This document shows, piece after piece, positions 10,702 to 19,592 of a stretch of 64,000 nt of DNA. Origin of the DNA: Cordylochernes scorpioides. Its lineage: Eukaryota; Arthropoda; Arachnida; Pseudoscorpiones; Chernetidae. Position numbers and translations under genes: made by a program. The stretch covers positions 22,774,467 to 22,838,466 of the forward strand of contig CP092880.1 in assembly GCA_030710605.1 (NCBI GenBank). The letters are read 5' to 3'. Position 1 is the first letter of the stretch. Every line of letters begins with the position of its first letter. The notes under the pieces were generated by a model. The model was not told the DNA's origin. It was given only the letters and a program-made list of their open reading frames with translations, and did not search any database.

Positions 10702-10909
10702 ATGAAAAATATACATTTCGGCCATTTAGAGTTTTTTTATTTTCTCAACGTTTCGACAAAAATCGTTTATCTTCGTCAGGAGAAGTAAATAAAATAAAAC
10801 ATTTGGCGTTAAAAATTGTTCTCAATATTCTCCTGACGAAGACAAAAGATTTTTGTTGAAACGTTGAGAAAATAAAAAACTCTAACTGGCCGAAGTGTCT
10901 ATTTTTCAT
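10702..10909. repeat. Fold-back with hammerhead-like core in each arm
   Basis: Inverted arms run ATGAAAAATATACATTTCGG inward and ATTTTTCAT outward around a roughly 40-bp centre. The right arm reads CTGACGA (10,833-10,839), a stem ACAAAA/TTTTGT, GAAA (10,858-10,861) and CGTT. The left arm carries the equivalent on the complement. CUGANGA-stem-GAAA is the hammerhead ribozyme core arrangement. Such motifs are known from Penelope-like elements and retrozymes. Confidence 0.65.
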
Positions 10910-10922
10910 TAAATTAATTTCT

Positions 10923-11117
10923 TGCCGCTTAGATGTTGAATCACCCGAGCATCTTCTTTTAACTTGCCCTCTGACTAATCAAATTGTATGTAGATACTTT
11001 GAAACATTACCAAATTCTCTTTGCGTATATACTCTATCTTATGAGAACTTTGTTAAGTTTAGAACTATTTGTACAATAATTTACAAAACACTACTAATCC
11101 ATCGTGTAAATATTTAA
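10923..11117 (+). pseudogene. LINE ORF2 C-terminal fragment
   Basis: A 65-codon open stretch starts in a cysteine-containing tail with SPEHLLLTCPLTNQIV, the pattern seen at the C-terminus of non-LTR retrotransposons with RNase H (cysteine/histidine tail after RT). It ends at TAA and is followed by a roughly 90-bp 3' UTR closing in AATAAATAAATAAAA. Everything upstream is missing, as expected of a 5'-truncated insertion. Confidence 0.6.
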
Positions 11118-11504
11118 TCATATATATGTAAATAATACTAGCACAGCACAATAGTCCTTTGGACTTCGTGTTTTTGTAACAATAAATAAATAAAATTAAA
11201 TTAATTTCTTAGAAGTTAGATAAATGTTCTTCAAAGACTGAGTGGTGAATGTTTTTACAAATTATCAATCCTAATAGAATATCAGAAATTTGGTAACTTT
11301 TTTGTCAAGAGCTATGCAGTTTTCATCATTCCATAAAATCAAATAACTGTGTGACGACCTTAAATCTGTATTAAAATAATAAGCAAATGATAACAACAAA
11401 ATACAAGGTTATCCAAAAGGTTCATAAACACTTACAAAAAAAAACTGAAATACCAATATTATTCGCCGTTATGTATAATGTCTTTGTATTATGTATAAAT
11501 TAAT

Positions 11505-11645
11505 TGTGTAAATTCGAAACTATTATAGACACGTATGATTCTTTTAAAAAATAGGGCAGTAGAAATTGTTTAATTTATAAAAGAATCATACGTCTCTATA
11601 ATAGTTTCGAATTTTCATAACAGATGGCGCGCTAATGCATCATAA
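11505..11645. repeat. Short fold-back ending in CAGATGGCGCGC
   Basis: The arms TTCGAAACTATTATAGACACG and the complement enclose GGGCAGTAGAAATTGTTT. The right side ends in ATAACAGATGGCGCGCTAATG. The same terminus occurs on family P units at 19.5, 47.9 and 56.5 kb. Flanking bases from 11,118 to 13,000 otherwise hold no gene beyond the LINE and SINE pieces listed. Confidence 0.6.
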
Positions 11646-11829
11646 TTAAAAGTTATTGAATTATGTATTATTATGTATTCGCCGGATAATATTATTATTC
11701 GCCAAGTAATAAGAAAATCAAAGTTTTAATAGAAAAACACGAATTTTTGGGATAACCTTATATTTGCTAAGAAATAATATTGAAAATAATATGTAATATA
11801 ATCTAAGGAAATGTATAATTATGGTTATC

Positions 11830-12205
11830 TAATTTATACTTACCCAGAAGTCCTCCTCTACGTGGCGGGCGGGGGAAACAGCACAAGGGACTGCCCTGTA
11901 GGGCGAAGTACGGTGTCGTGAGCCCCGAGCCGCTACAGTAACCGTGAACAGGGAACTCTGAAATGTGGCTGACTAACGGGGCAATGGCACCTCCCTTACC
12001 ATGGAGTAACAAAATCAGGAATTGACGGTTCATGCTACTGCGTCCGAGAGAGCTGACGCGCTGGGGGCCTGCAGTCATGGGAACCATTGGGAAATATGTT
12101 ACCAGGACCTTGAACATCTTACAATTAAACATAAATGGAACACAGAAGAAAATGGGAGAGCTGAGTAGACTACTTTATGAACATCACATTGAATCTAATA
12201 TATAC
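11830..12205 (+). pseudogene. LINE 5' UTR and start of endonuclease ORF
   Basis: A GC-rich leader (11,840-12,075) precedes a frame containing LNILQLNINGTQKKMGELS, which matches the beginning of an apurinic-type endonuclease (EEP) domain of a non-LTR retrotransposon ORF2. The frame is lost after SNI at about 12,200. It is a stump, with no catalytic residues beyond the first strand. Confidence 0.55.
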
Positions 12206-12439
12206 AATAGGGTTTTGGGGAAACAGCCACACCATCTATTTCTATTCATTTCCCCGATAAATTGAAAGACATAACGGGCTTATGGAAAAACGATTGGCTT
12301 GCAATCTAACAACGGAAAACTTCAATAAATATGTAAAGTGTGGGCCTCTTTTTCTCATTTTTCTTCACTAGTTTCCAATAAACGCCGTCAAATAGGCTAT
12401 TCAGAAATAGTTGAATTTAATAGAATGTGTGAAAAATAG

Positions 12440-12620
12440 TACAAGTGTGAAATTGTATTGGGATAAAGTGGATAAATTAAGAAAAGGACATCTACTTATC
12501 ATGAAACTAAAAGTTGTATTTGATAGCTCGCGCCATCTGTTGTAATAAACATCAACTAATTGTTTTTCTATTATTCTAGAATTGACTAAAATACACTTTC
12601 ATGGTTAATCAAGAAACTTA
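12440..12620. repeat. Half of a GCCATCT fold-back
   Basis: One arm (AAGTTGTATTTGATAGCTCG, then CGCCATCTGTTGTAATAAACA and TGGTTAATCAAGAA) matches the family at 45,459-45,727. The opposite arm is missing or replaced by the adjoining repeat E. Confidence 0.5.
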
Positions 12621-12990
12621 ACTCCACCTTTGCCGGTCCCAAGCCCGGATCAAAAAGGAGGGGAGCATTAACAAGCTCACTAAAAACCCTGGGCTCAGCT
12701 GGCCCGGCTGATAGTACCTTGTAAGGGCTCCTGATCCAGGGATACAGGATGAGTCTGTACTCCATGTTAGGAGCGGCTGAACATGGCGTTTGTTCGTCAT
12801 GTCAGAGGCGGCCATTTCTTTTGGAGCTAAGTCGGCCTGCCACTGAGTAGTGCTCCCAGTCTTAATGACAAATGCAGACGCATTCTACTTCACCCAGTCA
12901 TGATGGTTGACAAACCGACACCATAAAGGGTCACAACCTGATAACCTAATATGAGATGGAGTAGAGATAAGAGAAAGAAGAAGATCAAGA
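12616..12990 (+). repeat. Repeat E, retrotransposon 3' tail with (AAG)n end
   Basis: This shares GGCCCGGCTGATAGTACC, CAGGGATACAGGATGAG, CTCCCAGTCTTAATGACAAA and GAGATAAGAGAAAGAAGAAG with copies at 23,194, 35,336, 58,846 and 62,212. All copies end in an AAG-rich microsatellite, and the 23-kb copy is 5'-truncated. This is typical of a LINE 3' end or a LINE-mobilised SINE. No ORF common to the copies was seen. Confidence 0.65.
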
Positions 12991-13213
12991 AACTTTGGAA
13001 AGAAACTCAATTTACTCTGGAATATATTGTAAGATTATGAACTCAAAAGAAGCTTCTTCTATAGAACATGTTTATTTCGCTAGATTTCGAACGACATTGT
13101 TCTTCAACGGGTGTAAAGACAAGGCGTGATGTAAGATGGGTACAATTATATAGAGGCGCATTGAGAGCACGTACATTTGTATATATCTTGGCTCTCAATG
13201 TACGTCTATATAA

Positions 13214-13394
13214 AACGAAAATTAAAATTATACCGCGAATGTTTCTTTTTTTTTTTTTTTTTTTTTAAATCGAAATTTATTTTCAAAGAGAAATAGCGAC
13301 ATTTCTAACTTTGAGGATGAGGTATGGAAAGGTGAAACATGAAGAGTAATGGAGAACGGAAAAATAAAAAGTGTCCAGGGGCGGGAATCGAACC
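13214..13394 (-). repeat. tRNA-like repeat T, left half split by gypsy insertion
   Basis: The sequence from AACGAAAATTAAAATTATACC through the T-run and TTTCAAAGAGAAATAGCGAC to GCGGGAATCGAACC is the left part of repeat T. Its continuation, AACCCACACTCTTCTGC, lies at 18,175 beyond the gypsy element. Confidence 0.75.
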
Positions 13395-13641
13395 TGTGGG
13401 GGCTGAAAGATTTCATTCCACCCTACCGGGATGCCGCACCCCACCGCCATAAATCACCAGGACGACCGCTGCGCCAGGAGGGCACAGCGGAGGAATCCGG
13501 AGAGAGGACCAGATGCACATTCCGGGGTGTTGTCTCCTCTTTGTCTTCCCATATAAATGTAGTTAACAAGAAACTTCAATAAAACACTAACTTGGAGAGA
13601 CTTTCTGAGCCATCGCTGGACCAGTAAATCGACACACTACA
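13395..13641 (+). repeat. 5' LTR of gypsy element 1
   Basis: This 247-bp LTR begins TGTGGGGGCTG and ends CACTACA. It contains CATATAAATG, a TATA-like promoter box, near 13,550 and CAATAAAACAC, a polyadenylation signal, near 13,578. The U3-R-U5 order therefore fits transcription to the right. Confidence 0.9.
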
Positions 13642-13642
13642 T

Positions 13643-13660
13643 TGGTGAGCCGGACGTGAT
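13643..13660 (+). promoter_or_regulatory. Primer-binding site of gypsy element 1
   Basis: TGGTGAGCCGGACGTG lies one base after the LTR. TGG complements a tRNA 3' CCA end. I cannot name the tRNA with confidence. Confidence 0.6.
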
Positions 13661-13865
13661 TGAAAAGAAAAAGCATATGAAGATTTCAAGAGATAAAGAA
13701 ATGCAAAAAGTGATTCAAGCTTGAAAAGAAGCATCATCCAGGATATCGGGATATCATCTCAAGACTAAGATAAGTTTTTATATTATCTTCCTTGTTATTT
13801 TATCTCAATATTTTTATTTTTAACTTTATCTCTAAGCTGTTGTGTCGAATTTAAATTTACGTAAA

Positions 13866-14660
13866 ATGGAAACAGAAAATAAGCCTAGCGATACCTCAGA
13901 AATATGCAAAGTTAGTGTTAAAATACCGCCTTTCTGGGTTGAAAAACCTGAAATATGGTTCTTCCAGGTAGAAGCACAGTTCAAAATAGGTGGAATTATT
14001 CAGGAAGACACTAAATTTAATTATTTGATCTCCCAATTAGAACCTAAATATATAGAAAACATTTGGGACATAATTAATAGCAAAAGCGACAACAAGTACT
14101 CTGAATGTAAATCACGACTACTTGAATTGTTCAGAGAAAGTGAAGGGTTGAGAATTAAAAAGTTAATTTCAGGTATTGAGCTCGGAGACATGAAGCCGAG
14201 CCAGTTATTACAAAAGCTCAGATCCCTCGCTACCCCAGATATCTCTGACAATTTAATAAAAACTTTATGGCTCGAAAAACTGCCCACATCCATAAAGAAT
14301 ATACTTATTGTAAGCGAAGAGGACATTAGCAAATTGGCCATAATGGCCGATAAAATAAATGAAATAAACTCTTCCAAAGAAATATATGATACGGAAGTGC
14401 CTTCTTCATCAACAGATCGCTTGATCGCCAAATTGGAAGATCTTGAACGGCAGGTGTCCGAATTGAGACTGGATAGATCTAGATCTCGATCCAAAAATAG
14501 GACTCAGTCAAGACCGAGAAGTAATTCTCAAAGATCTTTCGATCCAAAAGGAAAATACTGCTATTACCATTTTAGATTTGGTCCTAATTGCTTGCAAAAT
14601 AAATGCAGGTCTCCGTGCAGTTGGAATGAGTCGGAAAACTCCAACCGGCGGACAGAGTAG
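13866..14660 (+). CDS. gag: Gag polyprotein of gypsy element 1
   Basis: 264 residues from the first ATG (METENKPSDTSE); an upstream GTG in frame is less likely to be used. This is a structural capsid protein for the intracellular particle. The capsid-like N-terminal region includes PPFWVEKPEIWFFQVEAQF, the usual start of the insect gypsy Gag fold. Residues around 205-225 are an Arg/Ser-rich linker. The C-terminus has a Cys/His cluster (CYYHFRFG ... CRSPCSW), an atypical zinc-binding tail in place of a classic CCHC knuckle. The last 31 nt overlap pol in the -1 frame. No disruption is seen. Confidence 0.9.
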   Translation: METENKPSDTSEICKVSVKIPPFWVEKPEIWFFQVEAQFKIGGIIQEDTKFNYLISQLEPKYIENIWDIINSKSDNKYSECKSRLLELFRESEGLRIKKLISGIELGDMKPSQLLQKLRSLATPDISDNLIKTLWLEKLPTSIKNILIVSEEDISKLAIMADKINEINSSKEIYDTEVPSSSTDRLIAKLEDLERQVSELRLDRSRSRSKNRTQSRPRSNSQRSFDPKGKYCYYHFRFGPNCLQNKCRSPCSWNESENSNRRTE

Positions 14661-17600
14661 CGACAAGCTCTTCTGCCGGCATTCAGGATTGTCGCAATCT
14701 CCGATTATTTGTGACGGACAAAAACACGGGATTGCGCTTTTTGGTGGACAGTGGTGCTGATATATCTATAATACCTCCAAAGGATAAAAATAGGATGCCT
14801 AGCTCTGATTATAAATTATATGCAGCTAATGGTACAGAAATTGTTACCTATGGAACAAAGGTTAGAAATTTGGATATCGGACTTCGACGTCAATTCCAAT
14901 GGCCTTTTGTAATCGCCAATACCAACAGAGCAATAATAGGAGCAGACTTTCTGAACAACTTTGGATTGATTATTGATATAAAAAATAAACGCCTAATTGA
15001 TGGAATAACTAATCTTTCCATAAGAGGCGTCATTCAGTCAATCTCAGACATGGGAAATATTAGCACTCTCAATTCATCATCCAAGGTCAGCGCTATCCTA
15101 ACCAAATATCCTAACCTATGTAGGCCACCATCAGATTTTGTAGAAGAAAAACATAGCGTTAAGCATTATATTCCTACAAGAGGTCAGCCAATTCACTCAA
15201 AAGCCCGTCGTCTAGATTCACAGAGATTAACTCTTGCTAAGGCAGAATTTCAATATATGTTGAATAATGGAATAATTAGACCCTCAAATTCTCCTTGGGC
15301 GAGTCCACTACATTTAGTTTCAAAAAAGGACGAGTCACTAAGACCTTGTGGTGATTATAGAAGACTCAATGCAGTTACACTTCCAGATCGTTATCCAATC
15401 CCTAGACTGGACGATTTCCACCACATCTTAAAAGGTACTCGTGTGTACTCAAAAATAGACCTATGCAAGGCATTCTATCAGATTCCAATTGCTGAAGAGG
15501 ATAAACCTAAGACTGCCATCATTACTCCTTTTGGGCTATTCGAATTTAATGTAATGAGTTTCGGTCTTAGAAATGCTACTGCTACCTTTCAGAGATTCAT
15601 GCATGAAGTCTTAAGAAACTTGGACTTTGCATTTGTCTACTTAGATGATATTCTGGTAGCCTCTAAAACGGAAGAAGAGCATTATAGCCACCTTGAAACC
15701 TTATTCAGCAGACTAAATTCCTATGGATTGAGAATCAATCTTTCTAAATCTAAATTCCTAGTACAGGAAATTGATTTTCTAGGATACCTAATTACCTCTC
15801 ACGGTGTGAAACCACTCCCAACAAAGGTTAAAGCTATTCTAGAATATAAGAAACCAAAAACAGTTCATAATTTACGCATATTTTTGGGAATGCTAAACTT
15901 TTATCGTACCTTTTTGAACAATGCCGCAGAGACTCAGGCAATCCTTCATGAATACTTGAGGGGAGCCAAGAAAAAGGATAGAAGCGAAATAAAATGGACT
16001 AAAGAAGCTGAAGTTCAGTTTGAAAAATGCAAACAAGCCCTAGCTAATACAGCACTGTTAGCCTACCCCGATACTGAACTGCCTATCTCACTCTGTACAG
16101 ATGCTTCAGATCGGGCAGTTGGATCAGTTCTCCAACAGCTTGACAATAATAATTGGAAACCAATAGCATTTTTCTCTAAAAAATTAAATCCTGCTCAATG
16201 TAATTATAGTACATATGATAGAGAGCTTCTCGCAATATATTTGTCTATCAAATTCTTCAAGCACCTGCTTGAGGCACGTGAATTTACAATTTTAACTGAT
16301 CACAAACCTTTAATTTACGCATTCAAACAAAAAAATGAGAAAGCTTCTCCTAAACAATTAATACATCTACAATACATTTCCCAATTCACTACTGATATCA
16401 AGTACATAAAAGGTACTGACAACATAGTCGCCGATGCTCTTTCCAGAGTTGATGCTATCACAACTATCGACTACGAAGAGATCGCCAAAGAACAAACTGG
16501 TGATTCAGAACTACAAAACCTGATTTCAAAGAATACCTCTCTAAAATTTAAGCAATGCCCACTACAATCAGGCAATTTGTTATGGTGTGACGTGTCTACC
16601 AATAATATTAGACCATTCATTCCAATTAAATTCCGAATGATGGTTTTTAGTAACTTCCACGAACTCTCACACCCAGGCATCAAAGCCACTACTAAACAAT
16701 TAACGTCAAGATTTATATGGCCCAATATGAATAAAGACATTAGGAAATGGGCTCAAGCTTGTGTCAACTGCCAAAAGTGCAAGGTGTCGATACACACAAA
16801 ATCAGAAATAGGCAAATATCAAGAAGTGGATGAAATATTTAGTGTTGTCCACATAGATCTAATTGGTGCTTTACCTCCATCGAATGGTAACATCTACTGT
16901 CTGACCTGCATCGACAGGTACACCAGCTGGATGGAAGTTGTTCCGCTACCAGATATGAAGTCTGAAACGGTAGCGAGAGCGTTCTACGAAAACTGGATTG
17001 TTAGATTTGGAGCACCGCATACAGTGATATCAGATCAAGGAAAGCAGTTTACTTCTCAGCTTTTCAAAGATTTAACAACGCTGTGTGGTATCAAACTTCG
17101 TCATTCCACGGCGTACCACCCTCAGTGTAACGGGAAGATTGAAAGGCTTCATAGAACCATTAAAACTGCCATTCGTGCCCACAATAGTATTAAGTGGACA
17201 GAAACGCTGCCAACAGTTCTCCTAGGCTTGCGTGCTGCTATCAACAAAGATAACAACCATTCTTTGTCTCAGATGGTATATGGCAAATCCATCAGACTGC
17301 CTGGCGAAATCTTTGATGATTCTAGACATCACCCGGATGTAGAAGAATTTGTTCAACAGCTTCAAAAGCAAATGGAATTGCTCAAACCCTTAAATGAAAA
17401 ACATCATTCGAAGACTAAAGTATTTGTTCATAAAGATCTGAAAACATGTCCACATGTATTTATCAGGACAGATCGAGTGAAGAAACCTCTGGAACCACCA
17501 TATGAGGGACCCTTCCCAGTCCTTGAAAGAACAGACAAGTATTTCACACTCAAAGTGAAAGGAAAAAATGTTACCACATCGATTGACCGATTGCGACATG

Positions 17601-17821
17601 CATACTTACTGGCAGATTCGGACAATATAAATGCAGAACACCCTACTGCAACAAGACCCATCGTGTCGGGAGCGCTGCCTTCTACATCGTCCCAACAGAA
17701 TCCTGACCCACCAGATGTGGAGAAGTACACAGAATTCCAAGGAACAGGATCAGCACCAGACCTGCCTAGGACAAGATCGGGGAGAATAATCAAGAAACCC
17801 GTGAGATTTGAGGAGCAATAG
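14630..17821 (+). CDS. pol: Pol polyprotein (protease, RT, RNase H, integrase) of gypsy element 1
   Basis: Open from 14,630 in the -1 frame relative to gag, to TAG at 17,821. GGAAAAC at 14,633-14,639 is the only plausible slip site I see, and it is not canonical. Counting from 14,711: aspartic protease FLVDSGAD at 10-17; RT with YLDD at 310-313; RNase H CTDASD near 462-467; integrase zinc domain H650...C684; catalytic triad D716, D775 and E811 (D-35-E spacing); then a C-terminal DNA-binding tail. It makes and integrates cDNA of the element. The frame is unbroken and all active-site residues are present. GTG at 14,711 is not a true start; expression as a Gag-Pol fusion is expected. Confidence 0.93.
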   Translation, partial: VGKLQPADRVATSSSAGIQDCRNLRLFVTDKNTGLRFLVDSGADISIIPPKDKNRMPSSDYKLYAANGTEIVTYGTKVRNLDIGLRRQFQWPFVIANTNRAIIGADFLNNFGLIIDIKNKRLIDGITNLSIRGVIQSISDMGNISTLNSSSKVSAILTKYPNLCRPPSDFVEEKHSVKHYIPTRGQPIHSKARRLDSQRLTLAKAEFQYMLNNGIIRPSNSPWASPLHLVSKKDESLRPCGDYRRLNAVTLPDRYPIPRLDDFHHILKGTRVYSKIDLCKAFYQIPIAEEDKPKTAIITPFGLFEFNVMSFGLRNATATFQRFMHEVLRNLDFAFVYLDDILVASKTEEEHYSHLETLFSRLNSYGLRINLSKSKFLVQEIDFLGYLITSHGVKPLPTKVKAILEYKKPKTVHNLRIFLGMLNFYRTFLNNAAETQAILHEYLRGAKKKDRSEIKWTKEAEVQFEKCKQALANTALLAYPDTELPISLCTDASDRAVGSVLQQLDNNNWKPIAFFSKKLNPAQCNYSTYDRELLAIYLSIKFFKHLLEAREFTILTDHKPLIYAFKQKNEKASPKQLIHLQYISQFTTDIKYIKGTDNIVADALSRVDAITTIDYEEIAKEQTGDSELQNLISKNTSLKFKQCPLQSGNLLWCDVSTNNIRPFIPIKFRMMVFSNFHELSHPGIKATTKQLTSRFIWPNMNKDIRKWAQACVNCQKCKVSIHTKSEIGKYQEVDEIFSVVHIDLIGALPPSNGNIYCLTCIDRYTSWMEVVPLPDMKSETVARAFYENWIVRFGAPHTVISDQGKQFTSQLFKDLTTLCGIKLRHSTAYHPQCNGKIERLHRTIKTAIRAHNSIKWTETLPTVLLGLRAAINKDNNHSLSQMVYGKSIRLPGEIFDDSRHHPDVEEFVQQLQKQMELLKPLNEKHHSKTKVFVHKDLKTCPHVFIRTDRVKKPLEPPYEGPFPVLERTDKYFTLKVKGKNVTTSIDRLRHAYLLADSDNINAEHPTATRPIVSGALPSTSSQQNPDPPDVEKYTEFQGTGSAPDLPRTRSGRIIKKPVRFEEQ

Positions 17822-17913
17822 ACTATATTTCTCCTTATTTTATTTTCTTGCCTATATGATGATGCATATATATTGTAATTAACCACTTTGTGCACAAATC
17901 GTGACTTCGCCAC

Positions 17914-17927
17914 TGGAAGGGGAGTAC
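17914..17927 (+). promoter_or_regulatory. Polypurine tract of gypsy element 1
   Basis: GGAAGGGGAGTAC sits directly before the 3' LTR, in the position where plus-strand DNA synthesis is primed. Confidence 0.75.
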
Positions 17928-18174
17928 TGTGGGGGCTGAAAGATTTCATTCCAGCCTACCGGAATGCCGCACCCCACCGCCTTAAATCACCAGGACGACC
18001 GCTGCGCCAGGAGGGCACAGCGGAGGAATCCGGAGAGAGGACCAGATGCACATTCCGGGGTGTTGTCTCCTCTTTGTCTTCCCATATAAATGTAGTTAAC
18101 AAGAAACTTCAATAAAACACTAACTTGGAGAGACTTTCTGAGCCATCGCTGGACCAGTAAATCGACACACTACA
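17928..18174 (+). repeat. 3' LTR of gypsy element 1
   Basis: 247 bp, differing from the 5' copy at three sites, all in the first 60 bases. It is followed by AACC, the target duplication. Confidence 0.92.
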
Positions 18175-18842
18175 AACCCACACTCTTCTGCTTACCGGGC
18201 AGGTGCCTTGTCCACTCGGCTACCCTGGACGTATTTTTCCGTTCATAACTTATATTTAAAGTAACATTTAAAATACAATATAACGCGGCTGATGTTTGTA
18301 AAACGAAAATTAAAATTATACCGCGAATGTTTCTTTTTTTTTTAAATCGAAATTTATTTTCAAAGAGAAATAGCGACATTTCTAACTTTGAGGATGAGGT
18401 ATGGAAAGGTGAAACATGAAGAGTAATGGAGAACGGCTAAATAAAAAGTGTCCAGGGGCGGGAATCGAACCCACACCCTTCTGCTTACCGGGCAGGTGCC
18501 TTGTCCACTCGGCTACCCTGGACGTATTTTTCCGTTCATAACTTATATTTAAAGTAACATTTAAAATACAATATAACGCGGCTGATGTTTGTAAAACGAA
18601 AATTAAAATTATACCGCGAATGTTTCTTTTTTTTTTTTTTTTTTTAAATCGAAATTTATTTTCAAAGAGAAATAGCGACATTTCTAACTTTGAGGATGAG
18701 GTATCAGATACCTCATCCTCAAAGTTAGAAATGTCGCTATTTCTCTTTGAAAATAAATTTCGATTTAAAAAAAAAAGAAACATTCGCGGTATAATTTTAA
18801 TTTTCGTTTTACAAACATCAGCCGCGTTATATTGTATATTGT
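18175..18842. repeat. Tandem and inverted copies of tRNA-like repeat T
   Basis: The right half of the interrupted unit (18,175-18,300) is followed by a full roughly 300-bp unit (18,300-18,600). A third copy then folds back on itself: 18,596-18,704 and 18,705-18,842 are inverted arms meeting at GAGGTATCAGATACCTC. Each full unit has a T-run, a tRNA-like module and the AT-rich body ending ACGCGGCTGATG. The arm-to-arm match is nearly perfect, so the palindrome is recent or maintained. Confidence 0.8.
18450..18523 (-). ncRNA. tRNA-like module with intact Pol III boxes
   Basis: 74 nt. The ends form a perfect 7-bp acceptor-like stem (GTCCAGG/CCTGGAC). The A box TAGCCGAGTGG and the B box GGTTCGATTCC fit the consensus exactly. 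The anticodon stem has four pairs, CTGC/GCAG, around the 7-nt loop CCGGTAA, which lacks the usual T at position 33. There is one extra C between the T-stem and the acceptor. A functional tRNA is therefore unlikely; it is a SINE head that could be transcribed. The same 74-nt module is at 61,002-61,075. Confidence 0.6.
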
Positions 18843-19375
18843 GTGGTGTCTTATCCATAGAACAGATCAGATCGGTCCATACACCCTGATCACAATATCG
18901 GCCAACAAAGATGCCTTGTCCGTATGGATGTCCTCTTCTGGATTGATATCTGCCATATAGAGGGCTGCAAGAATGGTTGGGTATATATGGTCCGGAGTGA
19001 GTTGGGTGTTGTAACAGTTATTGGAATCTATGGTGGTCGTGTCTTGTCCATGGAGCAGTTCAGATCGGTCCTTGCACCCTGATCACAATAACGGCCAACA
19101 AAGATGTATTGTACATATAGATGTCTTCTTCTGGATTGATGTCTGCCATATAGAGGGCTGCGAGGATGGCCGGGTATATATGGTCCGGAGTGAGTTGGGT
19201 GTTGTAACAGTTATTGGAATCTATGGTAGTGGTGGTGGTGTCTTGTCCATGGAGCAGATCAGATCGGTCCTTGCACCCTGATAACAATACCGGCCAACAA
19301 AGATGTATTGTACATATAGATGTCCTCTTCTGGATTGATGTCTGCCATATAGAGGGCTGCGAGGATGGCCAGGCA
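18843..19375 (-). repeat. Three tandem copies of a LINE 3' end
   Basis: Three units of roughly 180-190 bp share CCATATAGAGGGCTGC and GGTCCGGAGTGAGTTGGG. On the minus strand they translate to LTPDHIYPAILAALYMADIN, the degenerate Cys/His tail of a LINE ORF2, followed by a (CCACC)-like 3' end. It is a second LINE lineage, distinct from the array that follows. Confidence 0.65.
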
Positions 19376-19379
19376 ACAA

Positions 19380-19592
19380 GCTAGAGATTGAAGATGTTGA
19401 AAAGAAACTATTCCCTGGAATCCTGAAAATTTCCTTTAATATTGATACAAAGGATTATTAAGAAATTCGAACTATTTTTGACATATTCTTTTTAAAAAGA
19501 ATTATACGCGTCAAAAATAGTTCGAATTTCTTATAACAGATGGCGCGCCAATACATCGTACAAAGGATTATATTTTATTGAATAGGTGATGT
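19380..19592. repeat. Fold-back terminus of family P type
   Basis: TTCGAACTATTTTTGAC and its complement form a hairpin around TTTTTAAAAAGAATTATACG, then ATAACAGATGGCGCGCC. No internal body is present. Confidence 0.55.

Larger units (their letters stand above)
13395..18174 (+). mobile_element. Apparently intact Ty3/gypsy LTR retrotransposon
   Basis: The 4,780-bp element has 247-bp TGTGGGGG...CACTACA LTRs, a tRNA-primer site just after the 5' LTR, overlapping gag and pol frames, a polypurine tract before the 3' LTR and a 4-bp AACC target duplication (13,391-13,394 and 18,175-18,178). The LTRs differ at only three positions by eye, so insertion was recent. All catalytic residues are present. 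There is no third ORF, hence no envelope. It landed inside the T-arm of a tRNA-like repeat. Confidence 0.93.

Noticed and set aside
14021-14494. 157-codon minus-strand ORF
   Set aside because: Antisense shadow of the gypsy gag.
17428-17949. 173-codon minus-strand ORF
   Set aside because: Antisense shadow across the end of gypsy pol and the 3' LTR; no independent motif.
18450-18523. Functional tRNA gene
   Set aside because: Lacks T33, has an extra base before the acceptor and a mismatched anticodon stem, and is always embedded in repeat T.
18382-18889. 158- and 89-codon ORFs with NRNLFSKRNSDISNFEDE in both orientations
   Set aside because: The same peptide on both strands is a by-product of the palindromic repeat T; no gene.
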